Shown: piece by piece, positions 26,111 to 34,952 of the stretch
Position numbering within the stretch: position 1 is the stretch's first letter
How the letters are laid out: every line of letters begins with the position of its first letter
Source: an uncultured Collinsella sp.
GTDB taxonomy: Bacteria; Actinomycetota; Coriobacteriia; Coriobacteriales; Coriobacteriaceae
Direction: 5' to 3'
Length of the DNA: 64,000 nucleotides
NCBI GenBank assembly: GCA_900549025.1
Contig: URMZ01000004.1
Coordinates: forward strand, 34,995-98,994
Translations under genes and position numbers: made by a program
The notes under the pieces: generated by a model
The model's input: the letters and a program-made list of their open reading frames with translations, nothing else
Databases searched by the model: none
What the model was told of the DNA's origin: nothing

Positions 26111-26139
26111 TTGACCACGAACAGCCGTTCGTTTATTAT
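26111..26139 (+). promoter_or_regulatory. recA promoter with perfect SOS box
   Basis: TTGACC (26111-26116), 17 bp, TATTAT (26134-26139). The spacer is filled by CGAAC-AGCC-GTTCG (26118-26131), a perfect match to the LexA box of Gram-positive bacteria, so LexA binding would block polymerase. lexA itself lies at 35641-36285. Confidence 0.88.
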
Positions 26140-26169
26140 CGATGCAGGTTGTTAAGAGGAGGGCTATTC

Positions 26170-27318
26170 ATGGCCAAGAATTCAGGTCCCGTACGTACCG
26201 TTCATGTTCGCACGACGGGTAAAGAGCGCGATGAGATGATCGCCACCACCAAGGCCGAGATCGAGAAGAAATTCGGCCAGGGTTCCATCATGAGGTACGG
26301 CGACGGTGGTCCCGAGCTCGAGGTCGAGGCCATTCCCACGGGCGCCCTGGCCCTCGATGCCGCTCTGGGTATCGGCGGCGTGCCGCGCGGCCGTATCGTC
26401 GAGATTTACGGTCCTGAGTCCTCCGGTAAGACGACGCTTTCGCTCGAGATCCTGGCCGAGGCCCAGGCTATGGGCGGCGTTGTGGCATTTATCGATGCCG
26501 AGCACGCGCTCGATCCCACGTATGCCGCGCGCATCGGCGTGGATATCGACGAGGTGCTCATTTCCCAGCCCGATACGGGTGAGCAGGCGCTCGAGATCGT
26601 TGACATGCTCGTGCGTTCCGGCGCCATCGATGCCATCGTCGTTGACTCCGTCGCCGCGCTGACCCCGCGTGCCGAGATCGAGGGAGAAATCGGCGACACT
26701 ACGGTCGGTCTTCAGGCTCGCCTGATGAGCCAGGCGCTCCGTAAGCTCGCCGGCTCGCTGTCCAAGTCCAACACGACGTGCATCTTCATTAACCAGCTGC
26801 GTGAGAAGATCGGCGTCATGTTCGGCAACCCCGAGACTACGACGGGCGGCCGCGCCCTTAAGTTCTTCTCTTCGGTGCGTATCGACATTCGCCGTATCGA
26901 CAGCATTAAGCTTAAGGACGAGGTTATCGGTAACCGCGTGCGCGCCAAGGTCGTTAAGAACAAGGTGGCAGCTCCGTTCCGTTCTGCTGAGTTCGACATC
27001 ATGTACGGTACGGGCATCTCCAAGGAGGGCTCGATTCTGGACATGGCTGTCGAGTGCGGCATCTGCAAGAAGATGGGCTCCTGGTTTGCCTATGGCGAGG
27101 ACAAGCTCGGCAACGGTCGCGAGGCCGCCAAGGCGTTCCTGCGCGAACACCCCGATTGCGCTGACGAGATTGAGCATAAGGTCCGCCTTGCCTGCGGACT
27201 TGAGTTTGATGACGATGCTCCGTCCGAGGTCGAGCTGACCGATCAGCCTGCGCCTGAGGAGTTTGACGAGCTTTACGCCATCGATGGTTCCGCCATGCTC
27301 GATGATGACGACGAGTAG
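26170..27318 (+). CDS. recA: Recombinase RecA
   Basis: A 382-residue RecA, the strand-exchange protein and co-protease for LexA self-cleavage. Walker A GPESSGKT is at 81-88, [19 protein letters not shown] carries the conserved core (one residue short of the limit) and [14 protein letters not shown] is loop 2. About 20 extra residues at the N-terminus and an acidic C-terminal tail are present. The ATG at 26170 is used, with AAGAGGAGGG upstream; an in-frame start at 26149 is less likely. recX follows 11 nt after the stop. Confidence 0.97.
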   Translation: MAKNSGPVRTVHVRTTGKERDEMIATTKAEIEKKFGQGSIMRYGDGGPELEVEAIPTGALALDAALGIGGVPRGRIVEIYGPESSGKTTLSLEILAEAQAMGGVVAFIDAEHALDPTYAARIGVDIDEVLISQPDTGEQALEIVDMLVRSGAIDAIVVDSVAALTPRAEIEGEIGDTTVGLQARLMSQALRKLAGSLSKSNTTCIFINQLREKIGVMFGNPETTTGGRALKFFSSVRIDIRRIDSIKLKDEVIGNRVRAKVVKNKVAAPFRSAEFDIMYGTGISKEGSILDMAVECGICKKMGSWFAYGEDKLGNGREAAKAFLREHPDCADEIEHKVRLACGLEFDDDAPSEVELTDQPAPEEFDELYAIDGSAMLDDDDE

Positions 27319-27329
27319 CGGTTACGCTC

Positions 27330-28022
27330 ATGTCGTATACGGTGACCGAGGCCACGGTCGTCTTTCCCGATAAGAAGGCGGCCTCCTCGTTCTCGAGCGG
27401 GTATGCGTCCAAAAAGCCTTGCGCACATATCGATTGTGAGCTTGAGGGCGGTTTTGAGCGGTCCATTTGGATTCCCGTGCGGGTCGCGCGGCTGTATGTC
27501 AAAAACCGCCCCGATCTTCCCTGTGATTGGGACAACTTCCGTGAGGCGGTGCAGCTCATTGAGCGTAAATGTGCACTTACCATGGTGACCGAGATGTTAT
27601 CGCGCCGCGACCATGCGACGGGTGAGGTCCGTGACAAGCTGGCTCGCTACGGCTTTCACCAGCCCGCAATCGATTTCGCCGTCGAGCGCGCCACCGAGTA
27701 TCGCTTTTTAGACGAGAGCCGCTTTTGCTCGTACTTTATCGAGGAGCGCAAGCGGCGCGGTTGGGGACAGCGCAAAATCGAGACCGAGCTCAAGCGCCGT
27801 CATGTCGTGCTCGATGACATTCCCGGTTATCCCGAGGATTATTTTGCCGTCGAAGACGATTTGGCGCGTGCGTCAGCCCTGCTCGCCAAGCGTCGTGTTC
27901 CAGAGACGCGCGGATTCGAAAAACTGGTTCGGTTTTTGATAGGCAAAGGCTTCTCGTATCACATCGCCGCCGATGCCGTTAAGGCACGTCTCGATGCCGA
28001 ACGCGAGGAATGTGCAGTTTAG
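27330..28022 (+). CDS. recX: Regulatory protein RecX
   Basis: A 230-residue helical protein with the RecX repeats: LSRRDHATGEVRDKLARYGF, then the FCSYFIEERKRRGWGQRKIE motif and the closing FLIGKGFSYHIAADAV. RecX caps RecA filaments and limits recombination. It follows recA by 11 nt and should be induced with it through the SOS box. The N-terminal 70 residues are poorly conserved, as usual. Confidence 0.88.
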   Translation: MSYTVTEATVVFPDKKAASSFSSGYASKKPCAHIDCELEGGFERSIWIPVRVARLYVKNRPDLPCDWDNFREAVQLIERKCALTMVTEMLSRRDHATGEVRDKLARYGFHQPAIDFAVERATEYRFLDESRFCSYFIEERKRRGWGQRKIETELKRRHVVLDDIPGYPEDYFAVEDDLARASALLAKRRVPETRGFEKLVRFLIGKGFSYHIAADAVKARLDAEREECAV

Positions 28023-28084
28023 GCGTATGCGCTTTGTGGCCCTGCCGTTCACCGCGTTTTAGCCGCCGTGCTGGGGCCATTTAT

Positions 28085-28113
28085 TTGACAGTTGTTGTGG
28101 TTCAACGTACGAT
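28085..28113 (+). promoter_or_regulatory. Promoter of the rny operon
   Basis: TTGACA (28085-28090), 17 bp, TACGAT (28108-28113), giving a leader of about 160 nt before rny. Confidence 0.6.
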
Positions 28114-28218
28114 AAACACTGTCATTTGCTTTGTGATATGTGCTCATCTGTGATGAGTTTGTTTATATGTTTATCTGTATCCGACCCGCATAAGCTGCGC
28201 CCATATTACTCAAATGTC

Positions 28219-28244
28219 GCGAGCCGTTCGTAAGGACGGTTCGC
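28219..28244 (+). promoter_or_regulatory. Hairpin in the rny leader
   Basis: GCGAGCCGT pairs with ACGGTTCGC (one G-T pair) over an 8-nt loop and is followed by TTTGTTGTGT. It could be a weak attenuator or a stability element. It lies 35 nt before the rny start. Confidence 0.4.
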
Positions 28245-28279
28245 TTTGTTGTGTAACGAATCCATAAAAAGGAGTGAGC

Positions 28280-29830
28280 ATGCCTATCATCGCAGCGCTC
28301 GTTGGCATCGTTTTGGGTGCCATCGCCGCCATTGCCTACATGCGCACCGCCAAGCAGGGTAGTCTTCACGAGGCCGACGAAAAGATCCAGTCGGCACACG
28401 CACAGGCTGAGTCCCTGATCGGTGATGCTAAGCGTCAGGCCGAGACCCTCAAAAAAGAGGCTCTGCTCGAGGCTAAAGAGGAGATCATCAAGAACAAGCA
28501 GGCCGCCGAGGCCGAGGACAAGCAGCGTAAGAGCGAGATTCGTACGCTCGAGAACCGCGTGATGCAGCGCGAGGAGTCCCTTGATCGCCGAAACGACGCT
28601 CTCGACAAGCGTGAGCACCAGCTGTCCAGCCAGGCCGGTCAGGTCGAGAAGCGCTCCCGCGAGCTTGAGGAGCTCTGCGCCAAGCAGACCTCCGAGCTCG
28701 AGCGTATCGCCGACCTGACCCGCGAGGACGCCCACAAGGAGCTCCTCGATAAGGTTCGCGGCGAGGTCACCCACGAGGCTGCCACGATCATTCGCGAGTC
28801 CGAGCAGCAGGTTCGCGCCGAGTGCCACAAGACCGCCCAGGAGATTCTGTCCCTGGCGATTCAGCGCTGCGCTGCCGACCACACAGCCGAGGTCACCGTT
28901 ACCTCCGTGCACATTCCCTCTGATGACCTCAAGGGCCGTATCATCGGTCGCGAGGGTCGCAACATCCGGACCTTCGAGCAGGTTTCCGGCGTCAACCTCG
29001 TGATCGACGACACGCCCGAGACCGTCGTTCTTTCGAGCTTCGACCCGGTCCGTCGCGAGACCGCCCGTGTCGCCCTCGAGAACCTCATCGCCGACGGCCG
29101 CATTCACCCCGCCCGCATCGAGGAGATGTATCACAAGGCTGCCGACCTGGTTCAGCAGCGCGTGCGCGAGGCCGGCGAGCAGGCTGCTTTCGACACCGGC
29201 ATTCATGATCTGCACCCCGAGATCGTCAAGACCCTCGGTGCCCTGCGCTACCGTACCTCGTTTGGTCAGAACGTGCTTCAGCACTCCCTTGAGGTCTCTG
29301 ATCTGTGCGGCGTGATGGCTTCCGAGCTTGGCCTGGACGTTGTGACCGCCAAGCGCGCCGGCCTGCTGCACGACCTGGGCAAGGCAATCGACCACGACGT
29401 CGAGGGCCCGCATGCCGTCATCGGCGCCGAGCTTGCCCGCCGTTATGGTGAGAAGCCCGTTATCGTCCACGCTATCGAGGCTCACCATGCCGATGTCGAT
29501 CCCAACACGGTGCTCGATGTCCTGGTACAGGCCGCCGATGCTGTCTCTGCCTCTCGCCCCGGTGCCCGTCGCGAGTCTGCCGAGAACTACATCAAGCGTC
29601 TTGAGAAGCTCGAGGAGATCGCCAACTCCCATGACGGCGTCGAGCGTACCTATGCCATGCAGGCCGGTCGCGAGGTCCACGTCATGGTTCAGCCGGACAA
29701 GATCTCCGATGCCCAGTCCACGGTCCTGGCTCACGATATCGCCCATCAGATCGAGGAAGAGATGGAGTATCCCGGTCAGGTGCGCGTCGTCGTGATTCGC
29801 GAGAGCCGCGCTGTCGATATCGCTAAATAA
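28280..29830 (+). CDS. rny: Ribonuclease Y
   Basis: A 516-residue membrane-anchored endoribonuclease that starts bulk mRNA decay. An N-terminal helix ([19 protein letters not shown]) is followed by a long charged coiled coil (about 25-200), a KH domain ([15 protein letters not shown]) and an HD domain with H364-D365 ([12 protein letters not shown]). The ATG at 28280 has AAGGAG at a good distance; the GTG at 28274 overlaps that site. The GHKL ATPase gene begins 1 nt after the stop. Confidence 0.95.
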   Translation: MPIIAALVGIVLGAIAAIAYMRTAKQGSLHEADEKIQSAHAQAESLIGDAKRQAETLKKEALLEAKEEIIKNKQAAEAEDKQRKSEIRTLENRVMQREESLDRRNDALDKREHQLSSQAGQVEKRSRELEELCAKQTSELERIADLTREDAHKELLDKVRGEVTHEAATIIRESEQQVRAECHKTAQEILSLAIQRCAADHTAEVTVTSVHIPSDDLKGRIIGREGRNIRTFEQVSGVNLVIDDTPETVVLSSFDPVRRETARVALENLIADGRIHPARIEEMYHKAADLVQQRVREAGEQAAFDTGIHDLHPEIVKTLGALRYRTSFGQNVLQHSLEVSDLCGVMASELGLDVVTAKRAGLLHDLGKAIDHDVEGPHAVIGAELARRYGEKPVIVHAIEAHHADVDPNTVLDVLVQAADAVSASRPGARRESAENYIKRLEKLEEIANSHDGVERTYAMQAGREVHVMVQPDKISDAQSTVLAHDIAHQIEEEMEYPGQVRVVVIRESRAVDIAK

Positions 29831-29831
29831 C

Positions 29832-30917
29832 ATGAGCGACGCGAACGAGCTCATCTCATTTATCGCGTCGATGTCGGGGGAGGGCAACCTTCGCGTCGAG
29901 GAGAACCTTGGCGAGGGGTATGTCCGCCTCCGCGTTTCGGAGGCCGAGCGGCGCCAGGCAAAGCACGACATTCAGCATGTCGAGGATATCGTCATCGAAA
30001 TGCTCCGTAATGCTCGCGATGCCGGCGCCGACAAAGTCTATCTCGCCACGACCAAGGAAGATGGCGTCCGCACGCTTGTCTTTCTGGATAACGGTTCGGG
30101 CGTTCCGCAGGATATGCAAGAGCGAATCTTCGATGCCCGCGTTACCTCCAAGCTCGAGAGTATGAAGATGGACCGTTGGGGCGTTCACGGTCGTGGCATG
30201 GCATTGTTTTCGATCAAGCAGAACACCGACGAGGCCCGTGTGGTCACGTCTGGTGTCGACCTTGGCTCGGCCTTTAAGGTGAGCGTTGCGGCCGACCGCC
30301 TCAGTGAGCGTGCCGATCAGTCCAGCTGGCCCCAGGCCGTCAAGGATGAGGACGGACGTTATGTCTGTGCTCGCGGCCCGCATAATATTATTCGCGCTGC
30401 TTGTGAGTTTGCGCTCGAGGAGTTGCGTGGTTGCGATGTCTATCTTGGTTCTCCGTCTGAGATTGCCGCGACCCTTTATGCTCAGGCGTCAAGTCGGCTC
30501 GATACGTCTCGTCTCCTGTTCATTGATGACGAGAGCGAGCTTCCAGTTGTCGACCGTTTAGGCCTTGCCTCTGATGCCGAGGACTTTATCCGTATTTGTT
30601 CGGGTTTGGGTCTTGAGATGTCCGAGCGCACGGCCCATCGCATTTTGGCAGGGCAGATTAAGCCCGTTCGCGGTGTGACCGCGCGTCTGCTGCGCGAGCG
30701 TGATTCGTCCTCGCATGCGCCGGCTCCTGTCGATCTCGCGAAGGATCGTCGCGGGCTACGTATTGCCAAGGATGACATGGCACAGTTTTCGCGTGCTGTG
30801 GAGCGCGACTTTAATGACCTTGCCGCCCGGTACTATCTCAACCTTTGCGGCGACCCAAAGATTCGTGTTTCGCGTGATCGAATCACTGTGACCTTCGATC
30901 TTGCTAAAGAGGAATAG
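29832..30917 (+). CDS. GHKL-type ATPase of unknown function
   Basis: A 361-residue soluble protein with a GHKL (Hsp90/MutL/histidine kinase) ATP fold: N-box E56-x3-N60 with D63 (EMLRNARDAGA), G1 DNGSGVP at 86-92 and G2 GVHGRGMA at 117-124. There is no DHp helix, receiver or membrane segment, so it is not a sensor kinase. The C-terminal half (about 200-361) matches nothing I recognise and contains a helix-rich part with many Arg residues. It starts 1 nt after rny and is followed by spoVS, so it is translationally coupled to RNase Y. The function is unknown. Confidence 0.7.
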   Translation: MSDANELISFIASMSGEGNLRVEENLGEGYVRLRVSEAERRQAKHDIQHVEDIVIEMLRNARDAGADKVYLATTKEDGVRTLVFLDNGSGVPQDMQERIFDARVTSKLESMKMDRWGVHGRGMALFSIKQNTDEARVVTSGVDLGSAFKVSVAADRLSERADQSSWPQAVKDEDGRYVCARGPHNIIRAACEFALEELRGCDVYLGSPSEIAATLYAQASSRLDTSRLLFIDDESELPVVDRLGLASDAEDFIRICSGLGLEMSERTAHRILAGQIKPVRGVTARLLRERDSSSHAPAPVDLAKDRRGLRIAKDDMAQFSRAVERDFNDLAARYYLNLCGDPKIRVSRDRITVTFDLAKEE

Positions 30918-30923
30918 TGCCTT

Positions 30924-30941
30924 TACCGAGTCCACTCGGTA
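30924..30941 (+). promoter_or_regulatory. 18-bp palindrome upstream of spoVS
   Basis: TACCGAGT-CC-ACTCGGTA is a perfect palindrome, 50 bp before spoVS and overlapping a -10-like TACGAT (30940-30945). It could be an operator or a short RNA hairpin; it lacks a T tract. Confidence 0.4.
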
Positions 30942-30991
30942 CGATACAGTTATTGCAGTTAAAACGTACTTTTAAACGCAGGAGTTTCTTC

Positions 30992-31309
30992 ATGGATTGC
31001 CTGAAGGTATCAAGCAAATCATCGCCCGCGTCCGTTGCCGGCGCCATCGCCGGCATGGTCAAGGATGGTGTACCCGTCAACATCCAGTGTGTCGGCGCCG
31101 GTGCTGTCAACCAGGCCATTAAGGCCGTGGCTATCGCGCGCGGTTTTTTGATTCCAACCGGTTTTGATATTTCCTGCGCGCCCGTGTTCTCCGACATCCT
31201 CATTAACGGGGAGTCGCGCACGGCCATCCGCCTTTCTATCTACGTTCACCAGATCAATCGAGCTGCTATGGATAACGTCGTCATGGATGATGTTAAGCCT
31301 GTGGCATAG
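30992..31309 (+). CDS. spoVS: SpoVS-like Alba-fold protein
   Basis: A 105-residue protein with the strongly conserved SpoVS sequence (LKVSSKSSPASVAGAIAGM, GAGAVNQAIKAVAIARGF, DILINGE.RTAI). SpoVS is related to Alba nucleic-acid-binding proteins and was named from Bacillus sporulation, but is widespread in non-sporulating bacteria. The C-terminal 19 residues go beyond the usual 86-residue length. CAGGAG precedes the ATG. It sits between the rny/GHKL pair and miaB. Confidence 0.9.
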   Translation: MDCLKVSSKSSPASVAGAIAGMVKDGVPVNIQCVGAGAVNQAIKAVAIARGFLIPTGFDISCAPVFSDILINGESRTAIRLSIYVHQINRAAMDNVVMDDVKPVA

Positions 31310-31354
31310 CTTCTGCTTGCCTTGTTTCGCTCCCCATCGTTAGGACTTATGCAC

Positions 31355-32725
31355 ATGGACCAGCGTTCCGTACGCGATATTCTTGCCGGTAAAACCTACT
31401 TTATCCGCACCTTTGGCTGTCAGATGAATCAGCACGACTCCGAGCGTGTGAGCGGTCTGCTTGATTCGTATGGCTGCCTCATGGCGCTCGATCCCGCGCA
31501 TGCCGATATCGTTGTCTTCATGACATGCTGCGTGCGCGAGGCCGCCGATACTCGCCTGTACGGTCAGTGCAATTCCTGCAAAAGCCTGCCGCCTTCGCCT
31601 TCGGGCAAGCGTGTGGTTGCCGTGGGCGGCTGCATTGCGCAGCGTGATGGCGAGGGCCTGCTCACCAACGTCGATAACGTCAATGTCATCTTTGGCACGC
31701 ATTCTATCGCACATGTGGCCGAGCTCATTGCCGAGGCGTTCCTTGATGGCAAGCGTCATATCCGCACCAATGAGCATGAGGATACGGATGCCATGAGCAT
31801 GCCGTGGCATCGCGAGACCCAGTATCACGCCTGGGTGCCCATTATGACGGGCTGCAATAATTTCTGCACCTATTGCATCGTGCCGTACGTGCGCGGTCGC
31901 GAAAAGAGCCGCCCCTTCGAGGAGATTGTCGACGAGGTGACCGGTTTGGTGCGCCAGGGCGTGCGTGAGATTACGCTGCTGGGCCAAAACGTTAACTCAT
32001 ATGGTCGCGATCTGTTTGGCAAGCCGCGTTTTGCCGATTTGCTGCGTGCCGTGGGCGATACGGGTGTGGAGCGCATCTTCTTTACGTCTTCGCATCCCAA
32101 GGATCTGCTGCCCGAGACCATCGACGCCATGGCCGAGACGCCTGCTGTTATGCCGCAGCTGCACCTGGCCGTCCAGTCAGGTTCGACGCGGATCCTCAAA
32201 GAGATGAATCGCCGTTATACACGCGAGGACTATCTGGGCCTGGTCGATCGCATTCGCAACCGCATGCCCGATATCGCGCTCTCGACTGACATTATCGTTG
32301 GCTTCCCGGGCGAGACTGAAGAAGACTTTGAGCAGACGCTTTCACTTGCCGAGACGGTCCGCTATGCCCAGGCCTATACCTTCATCTATTCCAAGCGCGC
32401 CGGTACCCCGGCCGCAGAGATTGACGATCCTACGCCGCATGAGGTTATTCTCGGGCGTTTCAACCGCCTGGTTAAGGTTATCGAGACCACGGCACATGAG
32501 TATAACCAGGGCGAGCTTCATACTGTGGTTCCCGCGCTCATTGAGGGAACGAGTAAAAAGAACGATGCGGTCCTGCTGGGCAAGAGTCCCAAGAATCAGA
32601 CCGTGCATGCGCCTATCCCCGAGGGTTACAGCATCGATCAGCTTGTTGGCAAGATCGTTGATGTTGACGTTGACGTTGCCAAGACCTGGTATTTGTCCGG
32701 TTCCGTTGTGGGCGAGCCGCGCTAA
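31355..32725 (+). CDS. miaB: tRNA-2-methylthio-N6-dimethylallyladenosine synthase MiaB
   Basis: A 456-residue radical SAM methylthiotransferase for i6A37 in tRNAs reading UNN codons. FGCQMNQHDSE (C22) is the MiaB signature, with MTCCVREAAD and GGCIAQ for the second cluster and CNNFCTYC for the radical SAM cluster. A C-terminal TRAM domain follows. Of two in-frame ATGs (31349, 31355), the second is better spaced from AGGA. The stop overlaps the miaA start (TAATG), matching their consecutive reactions. Confidence 0.93.
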   Translation: MDQRSVRDILAGKTYFIRTFGCQMNQHDSERVSGLLDSYGCLMALDPAHADIVVFMTCCVREAADTRLYGQCNSCKSLPPSPSGKRVVAVGGCIAQRDGEGLLTNVDNVNVIFGTHSIAHVAELIAEAFLDGKRHIRTNEHEDTDAMSMPWHRETQYHAWVPIMTGCNNFCTYCIVPYVRGREKSRPFEEIVDEVTGLVRQGVREITLLGQNVNSYGRDLFGKPRFADLLRAVGDTGVERIFFTSSHPKDLLPETIDAMAETPAVMPQLHLAVQSGSTRILKEMNRRYTREDYLGLVDRIRNRMPDIALSTDIIVGFPGETEEDFEQTLSLAETVRYAQAYTFIYSKRAGTPAAEIDDPTPHEVILGRFNRLVKVIETTAHEYNQGELHTVVPALIEGTSKKNDAVLLGKSPKNQTVHAPIPEGYSIDQLVGKIVDVDVDVAKTWYLSGSVVGEPR

Positions 32726-33663
32726 TGGTTTCTCCCGGGGCAGGTCTTTCCGCTGTTGCGATCGTCGGTCCGACGGCGGTTGGTAAGAGTGATGTTGCCG
32801 ACCGTTTGGCAGCTCGTCTTTCGTCCGAAGTGCTGTCGTGCGATGCGATGCAAATCTATCGCGGCATGGACATCGGTACCGCAAAGATGGCTCCCAATGA
32901 GTGTACGGCGCCGTTGCGTCTCGTCGACATTGTAGAGCCGGGTGTGTCATATTCTGCTGCGCTTTATCAGGCTGACGCTCGCGCGCATGTTGAACGTCTC
33001 CTTGGTTCGGGTTGCCTGCCGGTTTTTTGCGGAGGTACGGGGCTGTATCTCAAGGCCGCCCTCGATGAGATGGACTTTCCCTCGGGTGAACTTGAGGACG
33101 ATCGCCGTGCGGGCTATCAGGAGCTTGCCGAGCGTATTGGCGAGGAAGAACTGCATGCCCTGCTTGCCGAGCGCGATCCAGAATCAGCTGCTGTTATTCA
33201 TCCCCATAACGTGCGCCGTGTGATTCGTGCGCTCGAGATGTGTGATGATGGTATCTCCTATGCACAGCAAAAAAGTCAGTTTAGTGTTCCGCGTGAGCAT
33301 TATCATGCCCTATGGTTTGGCCTGACGCGAAATCGCGGGGTGCTCTACGAGCGCATTAACCTGCGCGTCGATCTGATGTTTGAGCAGGGTCTTGTTGATG
33401 AGGTCCGTGGTCTTATGGACCAGGGGCTGAGAGATGCCCTGACTTCGATGCAAGCGATTGGCTATAAAGAGATTATCGATTCCTTTGACGGCGTGATTTC
33501 TATGGATGAGGCTCGCGAACTCATCAAGATGCGTTCGCGTCGCTATGCCAAGCGTCAGCTTTCGTGGTTTAAACGCGATGAACGCATCGTGTGGTTCGAC
33601 ATGGACGAGTTTACGATCGATGAGGTCGTTGAGGATATCCTTCACCGTATCGAGGCGGCCTAA
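32725..33663 (+). CDS. miaA: tRNA dimethylallyltransferase MiaA
   Basis: A 312-residue P-loop enzyme that isopentenylates A37 of tRNA, making the substrate for MiaB. Walker A GPTAVGKS is near residue 14, DAMQIYRGMDIGTAK and FCGGTGLYLKA follow, and the C-terminal RRYAKRQLSWFKRD motif is present. It overlaps miaB by 1 nt and hflX by 1 nt, the miaB-miaA-hflX order seen in many bacteria. Confidence 0.94.
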   Translation: MVSPGAGLSAVAIVGPTAVGKSDVADRLAARLSSEVLSCDAMQIYRGMDIGTAKMAPNECTAPLRLVDIVEPGVSYSAALYQADARAHVERLLGSGCLPVFCGGTGLYLKAALDEMDFPSGELEDDRRAGYQELAERIGEEELHALLAERDPESAAVIHPHNVRRVIRALEMCDDGISYAQQKSQFSVPREHYHALWFGLTRNRGVLYERINLRVDLMFEQGLVDEVRGLMDQGLRDALTSMQAIGYKEIIDSFDGVISMDEARELIKMRSRRYAKRQLSWFKRDERIVWFDMDEFTIDEVVEDILHRIEAA

Positions 33664-34952
33664 TGGCTCGATTTCCCCTCGTTCCCACGGCGCCTGAGCC
33701 CGAACGTGCCGTTCTTGTCGGAGTTGAGTGGCGCGATAACGCCTGGCCGCTTGATCGTTCGCTTGACGAGCTTGAGCGCCTGGCCCATACGGCTGGCGCC
33801 CAGTGCGTGGCGCGTTTGTCACAACGTCTGGTTAAGCCGTATCCAAAATCGTTTATCGGCTCCGGTAAGGTTGAGGAGCTTTGCGGGCTCGTGCATCGTA
33901 TGGATGTCGATGTTGTTATCTTCGACGACGATTTATCGCCCTCGCAGCAGTCTTATCTGGAGAAAGCCGTGGGAGAACCGGTTAAGATTATCGATCGCAC
34001 GGCGTTGATTCTCGATATCTTTGGCCTGCACGCTCAGACCCGTGAGGGCCGCCTGCAGGTGCAGCTAGCCCAATTGCAGTATCTGTTGCCCCGCTTGCGC
34101 GGTATGTGGAGCCATCTTGCTAAAGAGCAGACGCGCGGTGGCATCGGCTCACGTTTTGGTCAGGGCGAAAGTCAGCTCGAGGTCGACCGTCGCCTCATTC
34201 GTAATAAGATCGCTGCGCTTCGTCGTGAGCTCAAGCAGGTTGAACAGCGTCGCGATGTTCAATCCAAGAGTCGCATTGAGTCACCGGCGTTTCGCGTCGC
34301 GTTAGCCGGTTATACCAATGCCGGTAAATCGACGTTGCTCAATCGTCTGACCGGCTCTACGGTACTTTCGCAGGACAAGCTGTTTGCTACGCTCGATCCG
34401 ACGACGCGTTCGTATCGTCTGCCCGGCGGTCGCGGCATGACGATTACCGATACCGTCGGCTTTATTCAAAAGTTGCCGCATGGTCTGGTCGATGCCTTTA
34501 AATCGACGCTGTCCGAGGTTTTGGGTGCCGATCTAATTCTCAAAGTCGTAGATGCGTCTGACGAGGATTATGAGCGGCAGCTGGAGGCTGTCGACCGCGT
34601 GCTTGATGAGATCGGCGCCGGAGAGCGTTTAACGCTGACCGTATTCAATAAAATCGATCTTCTTGATAGCGTCGATCGATTGAGTTTCCGTCGTCGTTAT
34701 CCCGAAGCCGTGCTGTTCTCGGCCCAGACGGGTGAGGGACTCGACGATCTCGTCGATCGTATTGCTCGTGAGGCAGCTGCCACCGATGTGTTGCTCTCCG
34801 CTGATATTCCGTATCGCGAGGGCGCTCTCATCACGCTGGTGCATGAGCAGGGAACCCTTCTGCATGAGGAATATCTCGAGGACGGTGTTCGCATTGTGGC
34901 GAAGTTGCCGGCTCGTATTGCACCGCGGCTCGAGCGTTATCGCACCGAGTAG
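33663..34952 (+). CDS. hflX: Ribosome-splitting GTPase HflX
   Basis: A 429-residue GTPase with the HflX N-terminal domain (KSFIGSGKVEEL, FDDDLSPSQQ), the linker GGIGSRFGQGESQLE and the G domain (G1 AGYTNAGKST, DTVGFI, NKID). HflX rescues stalled ribosomes. It is the last gene of the spoVS-miaB-miaA-hflX run. Its final 16 nt overlap the 3' end of the convergent DUF1624 gene, leaving no room for a separate terminator. Confidence 0.94.
   Translation: MARFPLVPTAPEPERAVLVGVEWRDNAWPLDRSLDELERLAHTAGAQCVARLSQRLVKPYPKSFIGSGKVEELCGLVHRMDVDVVIFDDDLSPSQQSYLEKAVGEPVKIIDRTALILDIFGLHAQTREGRLQVQLAQLQYLLPRLRGMWSHLAKEQTRGGIGSRFGQGESQLEVDRRLIRNKIAALRRELKQVEQRRDVQSKSRIESPAFRVALAGYTNAGKSTLLNRLTGSTVLSQDKLFATLDPTTRSYRLPGGRGMTITDTVGFIQKLPHGLVDAFKSTLSEVLGADLILKVVDASDEDYERQLEAVDRVLDEIGAGERLTLTVFNKIDLLDSVDRLSFRRRYPEAVLFSAQTGEGLDDLVDRIAREAAATDVLLSADIPYREGALITLVHEQGTLLHEEYLEDGVRIVAKLPARIAPRLERYRTE

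Noticed and set aside
25946..26155. A 69-residue open frame upstream of recA
   Set aside because: It is created by the TTTGGTC repeats, covers the recA promoter and SOS box, and has no ribosome site.
30992..31309. spoVS as evidence of sporulation
   Set aside because: SpoVS is common in non-sporulating bacteria; no other sporulation-specific gene is in the window. FtsK/SpoIIIE is a general division protein.
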